In this document: positions 14,678-24,019 of the stretch, one piece after another
How positions within the stretch are numbered: position 1 is the first letter of the stretch
Layout of the letters: each line of letters begins with the position of its first letter
Assembly (NCBI GenBank): GCA_002381805.1
Contig: DFXZ01000013.1
Span: forward strand, 124,001-188,000
DNA: 64,000 nt
Direction: 5' to 3'
Origin: Bdellovibrio sp. UBA4095
Lineage (GTDB): Bacteria; Bdellovibrionota; Bdellovibrionia; Bdellovibrionales; Bdellovibrionaceae
Program-made: the position numbers and the translations under genes
Notes under the pieces: model-generated
Databases searched by the model: none
The model's input: the letters and a program-made list of their open reading frames with translations, nothing else
What the model was told of the DNA's origin: nothing

Positions 14678-16216
14678 ATGTTTTTACGACAAACCTTAAT
14701 CTTTGCAATCTTTTCGGCCTCAATTAGCTGCACGGGCACCCTTGAGGCCACCGAACAAATAGAGGGGTCTGGTTCAAAAGGAAAAAGGCCGCCATCGCCA
14801 TCGCCGGCAGAGTCAAATGCGCATACCCCCCTTCCCGATAGTGTAGTTGTATCGATCGGGCAAAGTATACAATCTGCTGTTAATGCAAATCCTGCGGGGA
14901 CGGCTTTTTTGATAAAAACTGGAATTCACAGGAACCAACAAGTGACTCCAAAAAGTGGAAACTCCTTTGTCGGTGAAGAGGGAGCGATTCTTAGTGGAGC
15001 TGTGTTATTGACGACTTTTACCCAAGAAGGATCTTATTTTGTTGCTTCAGGAAGAGATGAGTCCGGTCAGGCTGTTGGCCAGTGCAAGACAGGTTACCCC
15101 CGCTGTAACCACCCTGAAAACTTGTTTTTTAATGATGTGCCCCTTCGTCACGTGGCCTCTCTCTCAGAGGTCAGCGACGACACCACATGGTTTTTTGACT
15201 ATAGTAATGACAAAGTTTATTTTAGAAAAAATCCTGCGGGACAGAAAGTCGAACTTAGTTCCTCCAGATTTGCATTCGCAAATGGAACTGCGAACAATGT
15301 TTTAATTCGCGGACTGACTATTGAAAAGTATGCTTCCCCTGCGCAAATGGCCGCCATTGGCGACCACAGTGGCGCCGGAGAAAACTGGAAGGTAGAGCAT
15401 AATATCTTAAGATGGATTCATGGCAGTGGGGTCAATCTTGGGAAAAACGGAAGAGCTTACAAGAATAAAATGTACGAAAACGGTGGAAGAGGTGCCGGGC
15501 TCATCTGGCTCTCCAACCAATTCATTTCTGGTGCTGTATTTGAAGGCAACACATCCTATAGACACTGCATTTACTTCGGTATCGATTGTGGATGGGATGG
15601 CGGCGGAATGAAGTTTACACGAGGTGAAAACATCTTGGTGAAAGACAATCATGTTTATGAGAACGATGGTCGTGGTCTTTGGAGTGATGTATTTATTAAG
15701 AATATTATCTACGAGGGAAACATTGTTGAAAATAACGTTGGCCCAGGTATTAATCACGAACTTAGCTATGATGCTATAGTTCGTAATAATACTGTAAAGG
15801 GAAATGGCACAGGATTTTCGATTTGGGGTTGGGGGGCTCAAATACTTATCCAGAACTCCACAGACGTAGAGGTTCATGACAATACTGTGGTGGTCCCGGC
15901 AAACGCAGATGGAATCGCAATTTTAAATTCCGGCGCTCGAGAAGTGAGCATTGCTAATGTGTACGCCCACCATAATGATGTGACTTTCTTAGGTTCTCCA
16001 GGAGACGATGCGACGGGTGGATTTTGTGACCTCGCTGCCGGCTGCACAGCTTATTACAATGGAAGCGTCAGAATGGATTACAATCGGTATCATGTGCCAA
16101 GACTCGACGGATGGTATTTCACTTGGGAATGGAATGCCATTACCTGGAATGACTACCGAACTCGAGCCGCACCTCAAGAACAGAACAGTACTATCGATAC
16201 TAATATTGTTCCGTAG
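14678..16216 (+). CDS. Lipoprotein with right-handed parallel beta-helix (512 aa)
   Basis: GGAG sits 6 nt before ATG 14678. The signal peptide ends in the lipobox SASISC, followed by a Pro/Ser-rich linker (KRPPSPSPAES). From about residue 65 the chain shows VVSIGQSIQSAVNANPAGTAFLIKTG, then many short N-rich turns (VLIRGLTIEK, WKVEHNILRWIHGSGV, ILVKDNHVYENDGRGLW, DAIVRNNTVKGNGTGFSI) typical of a pectate-lyase-like beta helix. Such proteins are polysaccharide lyases, hydrolases or surface binders. I see no decisive catalytic motif. Cysteine pairs (QCKTGYPRC, CIYFGIDC) may form disulphides. Confidence 0.8.
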   Translation: MFLRQTLIFAIFSASISCTGTLEATEQIEGSGSKGKRPPSPSPAESNAHTPLPDSVVVSIGQSIQSAVNANPAGTAFLIKTGIHRNQQVTPKSGNSFVGEEGAILSGAVLLTTFTQEGSYFVASGRDESGQAVGQCKTGYPRCNHPENLFFNDVPLRHVASLSEVSDDTTWFFDYSNDKVYFRKNPAGQKVELSSSRFAFANGTANNVLIRGLTIEKYASPAQMAAIGDHSGAGENWKVEHNILRWIHGSGVNLGKNGRAYKNKMYENGGRGAGLIWLSNQFISGAVFEGNTSYRHCIYFGIDCGWDGGGMKFTRGENILVKDNHVYENDGRGLWSDVFIKNIIYEGNIVENNVGPGINHELSYDAIVRNNTVKGNGTGFSIWGWGAQILIQNSTDVEVHDNTVVVPANADGIAILNSGAREVSIANVYAHHNDVTFLGSPGDDATGGFCDLAAGCTAYYNGSVRMDYNRYHVPRLDGWYFTWEWNAITWNDYRTRAAPQEQNSTIDTNIVP

Positions 16217-16312
16217 ACTTTTTGTAAGCGGGTCTTTGATTCAGAGCCATTAGCTAAAAGACGGGTACTGTATTTACTTTTGGGCGGCATGGGCGTTGCT
16301 GTTCTAAAGCTT

Positions 16313-17185
16313 ATGATCTCCCAAACTCGAGTACTTTTGTTCTTGTCGGCTCTATTGTCGACTTCTTTGACATGGGCGCAGCCTAAATGCGGCTCTCTTT
16401 TCAATGTCTTAAGGCTGGCGCCGACCTATTCGTTTATCGATGTTGCGACTAGATTCCCCAAGCTTTTAAATACTATCGAAGATGTGGGGCAAAACCTGCG
16501 AGTGGATCCTACCGTTTCCCATCTTCGGGATTTGCCATTTCAGCGTTCGAATCCTTATCGCGGTACGCCTGAGTTGACGATGATTGAGAGGGCAGGGCAG
16601 CTAGATCCTGAAATGCACAAAGTGATGATCACTGCCTATAACTCGCTAAACGATAGATCATTTCTAACTCGCTATCTAAAAGATCTATTCGCTGAAACTG
16701 TTGAGATGATGTTCGCCAAAGGGCATCCGGCTGACCTAAAAGCTCTGGAGCGAGGTTATGTGACCGAGCGAGCGATCGGCTTGGTTGTGGTGCGCAGATT
16801 AAAAGAAGCTGGCGATGACGCCTTTACGACTTTGACGGGCAGTCGCCTGAGTCACGGCAAAGCAAAAGTGAATGAGCAAGAGCTTGTCCGGCTGAATGGG
16901 CAGTTCCGTGAGGCTATTCGAACGGGTCCCTTTTTCGATAGGCAGTTTTCAGAAAAAGATCCTTGGAACCATGGACCCTTTTCTCATCTGATTCAAAGAG
17001 ACATCGTTCAGCGGGCATTCAAAGAAAAGCTAAGAAGCGAACAGCCAGAGTTCTGGGCATTCTTGGGTACAAAGAAAGGTGTTGGCTGGTGGGTCGACAT
17101 TTTTGATTCAGGAGGAGGCTTGTCTTTCTCCAGGCCAGAATCAATGAACCGTTATCTGCACCAAAATTTATTTGGATCGCCGTAG
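16313..17185 (+). CDS. Exported protein of unknown function (290 aa)
   Basis: The start ATG 16313 gives a clean signal peptide (MISQTRVLLFLSALLSTSLTWAQ); an in-frame ATG at 16289 would add eight residues. The mature protein is alpha-helical in look, with many Arg and Lys, and has one cysteine (QPKCG) just after the cleavage site. I see no known motif. It lies between the beta-helix and GH5 genes on the same strand, so it may belong to the same surface block. Confidence 0.65.
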   Translation: MISQTRVLLFLSALLSTSLTWAQPKCGSLFNVLRLAPTYSFIDVATRFPKLLNTIEDVGQNLRVDPTVSHLRDLPFQRSNPYRGTPELTMIERAGQLDPEMHKVMITAYNSLNDRSFLTRYLKDLFAETVEMMFAKGHPADLKALERGYVTERAIGLVVVRRLKEAGDDAFTTLTGSRLSHGKAKVNEQELVRLNGQFREAIRTGPFFDRQFSEKDPWNHGPFSHLIQRDIVQRAFKEKLRSEQPEFWAFLGTKKGVGWWVDIFDSGGGLSFSRPESMNRYLHQNLFGSP

Positions 17186-17323
17186 TACTTTGCAAATTCC
17201 TCCCCGACCTAATGAATTTCTGTTGATCGAGTTTCAGATTGAGACAAGCGGGCTCCATTTTTTATGAATCTTTATCAAGATGCGGCTTTAAAGCTCCGAT
17301 AAGTTCTTGGTAAGAGGAATAAC

Positions 17324-19039
17324 ATGGGCGTAATCAGTATGTTCCGCATTATCTTCAAATTAATGATTTCATTTCTATCAGTTATCTCGCTTGCTGGTTG
17401 TGCATTGGACATGAATCTTGGTGGCTTTGCTTCGGTTATTGTTCCTGAAGTTGATAGTCCTGTTGTCGAGCCCACACCCGATGAAGAACCCGTTGTAGAG
17501 ACCACATCGTATCTGCGCGGAATTAACATTATGGATCTGGGGATTTCCAGTTCTGCGATTCCAGGTATTTATGGAACTAATTATACGAAACCCAGTTTAA
17601 CAGCATTGCAAACTCTGAAGGGTCGGGGACTGTCTGTCGTTAGAATACCTTTCCTGTGGGAAAGAATTCAGCCGACTTTAGGCGGAGCGCTTGACTCGGC
17701 CTATTTGGGTTACTTAATTCAGGTATTGAAAGACGCCAACACGGCGGGACTGAAGGTCATAGTGGATATGCACAACTATGCTTCATACACCTCTGGCGGA
17801 GTCACGACACATTTTGGTGATGAGGATGGCCCGGCGAAAGCTGACTATGCAGATGCATGGACTAAGATTGCCACAGCCATTAAGGCCGAGCCAGAAGCCT
17901 ACGCGGCCGTCTATGCATACGATATCATGAACGAACCAGCTGGTATTTTCGATACTCGAAACACGGTCCCTATAAGCACAGCCTACTCTGTTGCAAGCTT
18001 TGGCGCAGGGACCGAAAGTTGGGCGGCGGCCACGTCCACAGGAACGCTCAGCGTGGCTCATGATGCCGCAACAGAATCTTTGAAGGTCACAGGGCATCTA
18101 CCGGCATCGGCTCTTCCGGGGCCTTCCTTTGCAATAATGCGCGCATTTAAGGCAATGACCACGACGATTGGCAATGGAAAAACTTTTAGAATCAAAGGCA
18201 GAACTCCGGCGAATCTTCCTGGTACGGCTCCCAGAGTTCGTATGATATACCATAAATCGCCGACATGGTTTGTTCTGGATCCAGTGATGATCACGAAAGG
18301 TCAAGAGTTTACGATTCATTTCACTCCCGACGAAGCTGCTTTTTTCGGCAATCACAGTCATATCGGCTTTGACCTGATTGTTGATGGAGTTGTGTCGACC
18401 GATCCAAATATTGAGTTTTACATTGATGAAATCTGGCAGGGCGATACCATTGTCGGAAAAGCACCGGAAAAAACTTGGGAAGAGTATTCGCAGGAAGCTG
18501 TGACGGCCATTCGTAACATTGATACAGAGGCGCTGTTGATGATTGAAGGTTATTTCTTTGCTTCAGCCTCAAGATGGTCGACGCTGCACCCTGTTCCGTG
18601 GATTAGTGATCCAAGCAATAAGATCATGTATCATGCTCATCACTATTTCGATCATACCAACGAGGGGACTTACTCTCAGTCCTTTGCTGATGAGACTGCG
18701 CTGGCCATCGCCAATGGATATAGCTCCGTGACCGAACGCACGCTTGAGCGCCTCAAAGTTTTCACTGATTGGGTAACGGCACACAATGTTCAGGGATTTT
18801 TAGGAGAGTTCGGCTGGCCAAATGCGGATGTGGTCGGTAGTTCAGATGCGACTTCCTGGAATGCAGTTGGTGAGGCGGTTCTTACTCATTTGGACAACGA
18901 AAAAATGGGAGCCACGATTTGGGCGACCGGATCTTGGCTGGGACCGACAACGAATATTTTGAATACGTATCAGCTCAGTCCTTTTATAGCTCTGTCACAA
19001 GCAGAGATCCTTGAGCGACACCTTGGGACCTCTCCATAG
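17324..19039 (+). CDS. GH5-like glycoside hydrolase lipoprotein with inserted domain (571 aa)
   Basis: AGAGGA precedes the ATG. The lipobox is SLAGCA, followed by a Pro/Glu linker (PEVDSPVVEPTPDEEPVVE). The catalytic barrel shows LRGINIMDLG, VVRIPFLWERIQP, VIVDMHNYASY, the acid/base YDIMNEP (Glu204), and the nucleophile FLGEFGWP (Glu495), all typical of GH5. Between them, residues ~225-375 form an extra beta-rich segment ending IEFYIDEIWQG that looks like a carbohydrate-binding module inserted into the barrel. The enzyme would act on beta-glucans or mannans at the cell surface. A terminator hairpin overlaps the stop codon. Confidence 0.85.
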   Translation: MGVISMFRIIFKLMISFLSVISLAGCALDMNLGGFASVIVPEVDSPVVEPTPDEEPVVETTSYLRGINIMDLGISSSAIPGIYGTNYTKPSLTALQTLKGRGLSVVRIPFLWERIQPTLGGALDSAYLGYLIQVLKDANTAGLKVIVDMHNYASYTSGGVTTHFGDEDGPAKADYADAWTKIATAIKAEPEAYAAVYAYDIMNEPAGIFDTRNTVPISTAYSVASFGAGTESWAAATSTGTLSVAHDAATESLKVTGHLPASALPGPSFAIMRAFKAMTTTIGNGKTFRIKGRTPANLPGTAPRVRMIYHKSPTWFVLDPVMITKGQEFTIHFTPDEAAFFGNHSHIGFDLIVDGVVSTDPNIEFYIDEIWQGDTIVGKAPEKTWEEYSQEAVTAIRNIDTEALLMIEGYFFASASRWSTLHPVPWISDPSNKIMYHAHHYFDHTNEGTYSQSFADETALAIANGYSSVTERTLERLKVFTDWVTAHNVQGFLGEFGWPNADVVGSSDATSWNAVGEAVLTHLDNEKMGATIWATGSWLGPTTNILNTYQLSPFIALSQAEILERHLGTSP

Positions 19040-19065
19040 AGGCAGTGCAAGTATACTGCCTCTAT
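19036..19065 (+). terminator. Terminator hairpin at the GH5 gene end
   Basis: A perfect 11-bp stem ATAGAGGCAGT/ACTGCCTCTAT includes the GH5 stop codon and is followed by CAATTTT. Confidence 0.7.
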
Positions 19066-19084
19066 CAATTTTAAATCACAAAAT

Positions 19085-19420
19085 CTATCGACCCATTTGG
19101 CAGTTGATTTCAACCCAAGTGACTGTTTCAGCATCGTGAACGGCACCACCTACGGCTTTTCCATCAAGAATATACCCATGAAAATTGGTCACGGCTTTTG
19201 TTCTGGAGTTGACGATGTTCACGGCGAGATAACCTCGTGAAACGGCCACGAAGCCCTCAGCAGTCGTTGTTTTAAATGGTGTCATTTGATGGCCATTGTC
19301 AGTCAGCGGATGGGTCAATGTCTGCTGTGACTTATTTGTGTTAGTTTCGGTAATGTTACAGGTGACACTAGGATAGGCGTGGGCAGTTAGGGCTGAAAAT
19401 AGGAATGAATATATTAACAT
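19085..19420 (-). CDS. Small exported protein (111 aa)
   Basis: GGAGGACAAA precedes the ATG. A short signal peptide (MLIYSFLFSALTAHA) is cleaved before YPSVTCN. The mature ~95-residue protein has two cysteines, one at each end (SVTCNITE, EINCQMGR), likely bridged, and a beta-strand-rich pattern. The family is not recognised. It is convergent with the GH5 gene and divergent from the hybrid kinase. Confidence 0.7.
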   Translation of the reverse strand: MLIYSFLFSALTAHAYPSVTCNITETNTNKSQQTLTHPLTDNGHQMTPFKTTTAEGFVAVSRGYLAVNIVNSRTKAVTNFHGYILDGKAVGGAVHDAETVTWVEINCQMGR

Positions 19421-19680
19421 TTTGTCCTCCGTTATGAAGAAAATGTTATGTCTGCATTTGGCTTATGAGGCAAATAGATTCAGCCAGGACAGTGTGATGA
19501 AAGCGCAATGATAGGTGGGAAAAGCTATTCAGATTCGCTTTAATTTTTTAGTCTGAATGGAAAGAGCAATTCATAGTTTTGTCCTCAAGGCCGGCGCGAA
19601 CTGAATTTTTCCCGATTAAATATCTGCGAGGTAGACAGACCTTAGAAAAAGCGAGTAAAAGGTCTGTTAAGGAGACCGAA

Positions 19681-21987
19681 GTGAACATAAAAGGCGAGCA
19701 GCAAACGGTTATTGATTTTTTTATGAAGTCTCCTGCGGCAATGTTTGTTCTTTCGGGCGCTGACCATGTGTTTAATAAAGTAAACACTGCCTTTGTCGAC
19801 CTCTTTCAGCAAAACCCAATCGGGAAAAAGGCCAGTGAGGTTTTTCCCCAGTCGGAATCCGCGTATTTTCTAATTTTGTTAGATGGAATCATGGCAGATG
19901 GCCAGCCCATCAGAACCAAAGAGGTCACCTTTCGACCTTCTCTGAGTCATAGCTCTAAGGATCAGTTTTTTTTCGATTACGTCCTTCACCCGTTGCACGA
20001 TGGTCAGGGTAAAATTGTGGGCATTATGGGGCTTGCTTCAGATGTCACAGAAGAGGTTCAGGCAGCTCGTCATACTCAGGAGAATGATGAAATCTTCAGA
20101 ACTCTTACTGCGGTAATTCCCCATATGATTTTCATTCAGAATGCGCAGGGACAGGTTATCTTCTTTAACGAACGTTGGTACGAGTACACGGGTTTTACTA
20201 AAGAAGATCCTGTTAATCAGTGGCCGCAAGTCATTCATCCTGATGATATTGGAGCCTGCGTAGACAAATGGCTCAAATCACTGCGCGAGGGGAAACCTTT
20301 TGAACATGAATATCGTCTGAAAAGAAAAGATGGTGTTTTTCGGTGGCATTTGGGTCGAGCTTTGCCCTTAAAAAATGATCAGGGAGTTGTGACTCGTTGG
20401 TTTGGATCGAACACCGATATTGATGATCAAAAACAACTGAACGATCAGATGGCAAGGGCTCAGGCCGAGTTTAAAAAGATCATCGAGACAATTCCTAATG
20501 GAATCTGGCGTACCGATGCCCATGGAAGAGCAGACTACTTTAGCCAGCGTTTTGGTGAGCTAGTGGGGTACACTGAAGAAAAGGATCTTCTCGGAGACGC
20601 CTGGATTGATAAGTTGCATCCGGACGATGCAGTAAACACCATGGAAGTATGGAAAGCAGCACTCACCGCAAAAACTCCTGTTAAACATGAATTTCGGTAC
20701 AAAACAAAAAACGGTGGTTATCAATGGTTCAGGTCCGAAGGAAATCCTCTTAAGAATGAAAAAGGAGAGGTCATCAAGTTTTATGGCACCTGGATGAACA
20801 TTGACGATATCAAGAAGCAATCTGAAGAGCTGCAAAAAGCTAAAGAAGCCGCCGAAGCTGCTAACGAAGCTAAATCATCTTTTCTCGCAAACATGAGTCA
20901 TGAAATTCGCACACCTTTAGGGGCTATTCTTGGATTCTCAAGCTTGCTGCGCCTGGATGCTGACAATGTTGAAAGAGAATCTTATCTCAAAATTATTGAA
21001 AAAAATGGTCAGGCCCTTACGAAGATCATCGACGATATCTTGGATCTTTCTAAAGTTGAAGCGGGTCGGATGACCGTGGAAATGACCCGATTAAACTTGA
21101 TTGAGATGTTGCGTGAAGTGACTGGCCTCTTCGTCGAAAGAGCCAAGAGTAAAGGCGTAGCGCTTCACTTCTCGCTTTGCCCACGGACACCCCAAGAAGT
21201 TGAATCGGATCCAGTTCGATTGCGGCAGATTCTGTTAAATATTGTCGGTAACGCCGTGAAGTTTACGGATCGTGGTGAAGTTAACATTGATGCGCATGTT
21301 GAAACAAAGTCCTCTAACGAAAAGAAGTTGCACATACGAGTGAGCGATACCGGAACGGGTTTGACAGACGATCAAATCGACAAGATCTTTAAGCCATTCA
21401 GCCAGGCAGATAACAGCACCACTCGCCGATTCGGTGGGACAGGGTTAGGACTTGCTTTGTCGCGGCGATTGGCCCAGGCGTTGGGAGGCGACATAGAGCT
21501 TATAAGCAGCGTTGTCGGCAGAGGCTCGACATTTGAAATAACAGTGGACGTGAGAGTTCCGGATATTCAGAAGAGTGTCCTAACAGATTCGTCAAAGAAG
21601 GCAGTGATCGAAGGTGATCTTTCGGGTCTTCATATTCTGCTTGTCGAGGATTCTGAAGACAATCAATTATTGGTGCAAAGAATTTTGCATAAGCGGGGCG
21701 CGCGCGTGGATTTGGCCGCCGACGGTTCTGAGGGGTTTAAAAAAGCCAAGGCCGAAAATTATGATGCCATATTGATGGATATTCAAATGCCCATTATGGA
21801 TGGTTACGAAGCTATGAGATTGCTTCAGCAGAGCAATTATCAAAAGCCCGTCATTGCCTTGACAGCTCATGCAATGTCCGAAGAAAAAGAGCGCACTAAA
21901 AAGGCCGGATTTGCAGCGCATTTAACGAAGCCGGTGAATGTCAAAGAACTCGCTGAAACAATTACCAGACTTAGTCGGGTAAAATAG
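19681..21987 (+). CDS. Hybrid sensor histidine kinase, PAS-PAS-PAS-HisKA-HATPase-REC (768 aa)
   Basis: Three PAS/PAC units occupy about residues 15-385 (for example HMIFIQNAQGQVIFFN...WYEYTGF and IWRTDAHGRADYFSQRF...GYTEE). No membrane segment is seen, so it is a cytosolic sensor. The HisKA motif FLANMSHEIRTPL has His407. The ATPase has NIVGNAVKFTD, SDTGTGL and GGTGLGLAL. A C-terminal receiver has ILLVEDSEDN, Asp700 in DAILMDIQMPIMDGYE, ALTAHA and a lysine in LTKPVN. GTG 19681 is chosen because AAGGAG precedes it by 6 nt, although the frame is open to 19579. No partner regulator lies nearby. Confidence 0.92.
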   Translation: MNIKGEQQTVIDFFMKSPAAMFVLSGADHVFNKVNTAFVDLFQQNPIGKKASEVFPQSESAYFLILLDGIMADGQPIRTKEVTFRPSLSHSSKDQFFFDYVLHPLHDGQGKIVGIMGLASDVTEEVQAARHTQENDEIFRTLTAVIPHMIFIQNAQGQVIFFNERWYEYTGFTKEDPVNQWPQVIHPDDIGACVDKWLKSLREGKPFEHEYRLKRKDGVFRWHLGRALPLKNDQGVVTRWFGSNTDIDDQKQLNDQMARAQAEFKKIIETIPNGIWRTDAHGRADYFSQRFGELVGYTEEKDLLGDAWIDKLHPDDAVNTMEVWKAALTAKTPVKHEFRYKTKNGGYQWFRSEGNPLKNEKGEVIKFYGTWMNIDDIKKQSEELQKAKEAAEAANEAKSSFLANMSHEIRTPLGAILGFSSLLRLDADNVERESYLKIIEKNGQALTKIIDDILDLSKVEAGRMTVEMTRLNLIEMLREVTGLFVERAKSKGVALHFSLCPRTPQEVESDPVRLRQILLNIVGNAVKFTDRGEVNIDAHVETKSSNEKKLHIRVSDTGTGLTDDQIDKIFKPFSQADNSTTRRFGGTGLGLALSRRLAQALGGDIELISSVVGRGSTFEITVDVRVPDIQKSVLTDSSKKAVIEGDLSGLHILLVEDSEDNQLLVQRILHKRGARVDLAADGSEGFKKAKAENYDAILMDIQMPIMDGYEAMRLLQQSNYQKPVIALTAHAMSEEKERTKKAGFAAHLTKPVNVKELAETITRLSRVK

Positions 21988-22004
21988 CTCAACAAGCTAA
22001 GCGT

Positions 22005-22718
22005 CTATGGGCGCGCGGATTTAGACTCAAAGGAATTCGCGAAGTGATAGAAATAAACTTCCATGGCTTTTTCTTGAATATATTCAATCTGCTCTGAATT
22101 TAGATTTAGCTGAGTTCCAATGTCGGGAATACTTTCGACGACAGAGTTCATTTTGGCGGTGAAGTTGTCTCCGGACTGAATCAGAAGCGGTGAATAGTCG
22201 TGATTGGTGGACCAGCCAAAGCCCCAACGCCACGGGAAGGGATTGGAGACTCCTACGACTCCTGGTGTGCCTCCGCGCTTTACTGCCCAGGCATACAAGC
22301 CTGGGATCCATTTCATTTGTAAATTGTTCGTCTTGAGAACCTCACTCATGCAGATCTTAAGCGATTGATCAGCCTGAGTTCTAGTTTCTTTTGAACCGCC
22401 CAGCCAATACCAGATATCATGAGCCACGCAACAATGGGCCCAACTGGTGCTGGGAAGGCCGTTCGGTGAGGCACTACAGCCATCTGTTTTAAAGGCGCTA
22501 AGCTCTGTAAAGTCTCTGTTTACAGCTTGGGCATTGCCCAGGCAAATAAGGGAAAAAAACGCCGCGACCGCTACGAATCGGAGAAGTAACGGGAGCGAAG
22601 AACATTTTACGGCACCGAGTGTAGCCTTTAGGTGGCTCGATTTCTTTATAAAGGACTTTAATAGCCAGGGTTTCATAGTAATGATCGGAGGTTCATTTAT
22701 TGTGCCAGGATTAGTCAT
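22005..22718 (-). CDS. Phospholipase A2-like exported protein (237 aa, start uncertain)
   Basis: The segment DGCSASPNGLPSTSWAHCCVAHDIWYW holds a CC-x-x-HD motif, in which His and Asp are the catalytic pair in secreted phospholipase A2. A hydrophobic stretch (LLLRFVAVAAFFSLICLGNAQA) forms a signal peptide. The N-terminal region before it is unusually long, so the real start may be further inside (ATG at 22676 or later). The rest contains Trp-rich loops and no further family motif. A secreted lipase would fit a predator that digests prey membranes; activity is inferred. Confidence 0.65.
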   Translation of the reverse strand: MTNPGTINEPPIITMKPWLLKSFIKKSSHLKATLGAVKCSSLPLLLRFVAVAAFFSLICLGNAQAVNRDFTELSAFKTDGCSASPNGLPSTSWAHCCVAHDIWYWLGGSKETRTQADQSLKICMSEVLKTNNLQMKWIPGLYAWAVKRGGTPGVVGVSNPFPWRWGFGWSTNHDYSPLLIQSGDNFTAKMNSVVESIPDIGTQLNLNSEQIEYIQEKAMEVYFYHFANSFESKSARP

Positions 22719-22805
22719 TCGAAAATGCCCGAGGAGAAATCGTTTCTTTTGCCTGCTTGGGCAGATGGCTATACCATAATTAGAAATTACTTAAGGAGCT
22801 CTCCG

Positions 22806-23336
22806 ATGTTTCGTATTTTTTGTCTGATTATTTTAGTGGTTCCATTGCTGTCAAATCAGGCCCTCGCAAGAATTCCTAGAGGGAAATTGCTTCTCGATGC
22901 CAGTCTCTATTATGTCTCTATAAAAACTCAAGATGCCGGAGGCCCCGAATCGACTTCAACCTCTTCGCTTTACGACATCCGTTTTGGCAAAATCTTTCAA
23001 GAGGGATGGTATCTGGGAGCTATCTATACTATGCGTTCGCAGTCTACGGGTTCAACAACTGAATCTGGGAATGCAGCAGGAGTATCGGCGGGTTTTATGG
23101 GAAATGGTGGCTTCTTTATTCAAGGACACTACCTGCTCATGGCGACCAATGGGGATTATAAAAAAGGGACCGGTCTGCAGTTCGCGGCAGGATATAAGGT
23201 GGATTTAGCGGATAACTGGTTGTTGGGAGTCGAGATCACTCAACGTATTATAACGTATAAAGAGCTTAATTCGCTCGATGTTGAATTTAAGACGACGGAG
23301 CTTTACCCCATGATCTCTATTGGTCGGGCGTTTTAA
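22806..23336 (+). CDS. Small outer-membrane beta-barrel protein (176 aa)
   Basis: AAGGAG precedes ATG 22806 by 7 nt. A signal peptide (MFRIFCLIILVVPLLSNQALA) is followed by alternating amphipathic strands with aromatic girdles (KLLLDASLYYVSI, GWYLGAIYTMRS, GGFFIQGHYLLMA, GLQFAAGYKV, WLLGVEITQRII). The chain ends ISIGRAF; a terminal phenylalanine is the BAM recognition signal. It is probably an eight-strand barrel. No specific function is visible. Confidence 0.75.
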   Translation: MFRIFCLIILVVPLLSNQALARIPRGKLLLDASLYYVSIKTQDAGGPESTSTSSLYDIRFGKIFQEGWYLGAIYTMRSQSTGSTTESGNAAGVSAGFMGNGGFFIQGHYLLMATNGDYKKGTGLQFAAGYKVDLADNWLLGVEITQRIITYKELNSLDVEFKTTELYPMISIGRAF

Positions 23337-23368
23337 TAATTAACCATGGCAAGGACCGTCGGGGTGTG

Positions 23369-24010
23369 CTAAATGCTTTTAGCCTCGACGATTTTGACTC
23401 CTAGAGAGGCCTTTTTTCCTTCTGATAGCATATGGCTAGCAAGTGTCGCCGCAGGAGTGACGAAGGCCTTCATTTTGTCTATCGAGACAATCAAAGAAGC
23501 AAAATGGACGGCCCGAGACATAAGCTTTTCCCCTGTGCGATGATCTTTTCTGTCGCCCAAAAGAAGACCCGGTCTAAAAATAGTGAGGCTGTTCAATTCG
23601 AGGCTTTTTAAGAAATTCTCTGTTTCACCTTTGGTCTTATTGTAGAAGATGGACGACTTGGAGTTGGCGCCCATCGCAGAAATAACCACAAAATTTTTTG
23701 CATTGTGATGTTTCGCTATGGCGGCAAAATCGATGACCGACTGAAAGTCCACTTTGCGAAAATTTTCTTGGCTTCCGGCCGCTTTAATTGTCGTACCCAG
23801 GCAGCAGAAATAAATATCTCCGCGTAGCTGGTCTTGCATCTTTGGCAGTTCCGAAAAATCAAAGAGCAGTATTTCCTTAAGTTTAGAATGGTGGAGCTGA
23901 GTGCTTTTTCGAGAGACAGATATGACTGCTTTGACATCTGAATCCTCAACAAGTTTTCGAATGAGCTGGCTGCCGACAAGGCCAGTGGCGCCGGTAATAA
24001 CTGCAATCAT
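23369..24010 (-). CDS. NAD(P)-binding oxidoreductase, atypical SDR (213 aa)
   Basis: The Rossmann motif GATGLVGSQLIRKL starts at residue 8. The segments CLGTTIKAAGSQENFRKVDF, FVVISAMGANSKSSIFYNKTKGETE and LTIFRPGLLLGDR follow the HTATIP2-like atypical short-chain reductases, with YNKTK as the YxxxK-type motif. It is cytosolic. The gene follows the EcsC gene with a 9-nt gap on the same strand, so the two are probably co-transcribed. Substrate unknown. Confidence 0.85.
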   Translation of the reverse strand: MIAVITGATGLVGSQLIRKLVEDSDVKAVISVSRKSTQLHHSKLKEILLFDFSELPKMQDQLRGDIYFCCLGTTIKAAGSQENFRKVDFQSVIDFAAIAKHHNAKNFVVISAMGANSKSSIFYNKTKGETENFLKSLELNSLTIFRPGLLLGDRKDHRTGEKLMSRAVHFASLIVSIDKMKAFVTPAATLASHMLSEGKKASLGVKIVEAKSI

Positions 24011-24019
24011 AAATTCCCC

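Noticed and set aside
15407..15877. 156-codon minus-strand frame inside the beta-helix gene
   Set aside because: It lies fully antisense to a well-supported lipoprotein ORF. The N-rich repeats of the beta helix give long open frames on the opposite strand.
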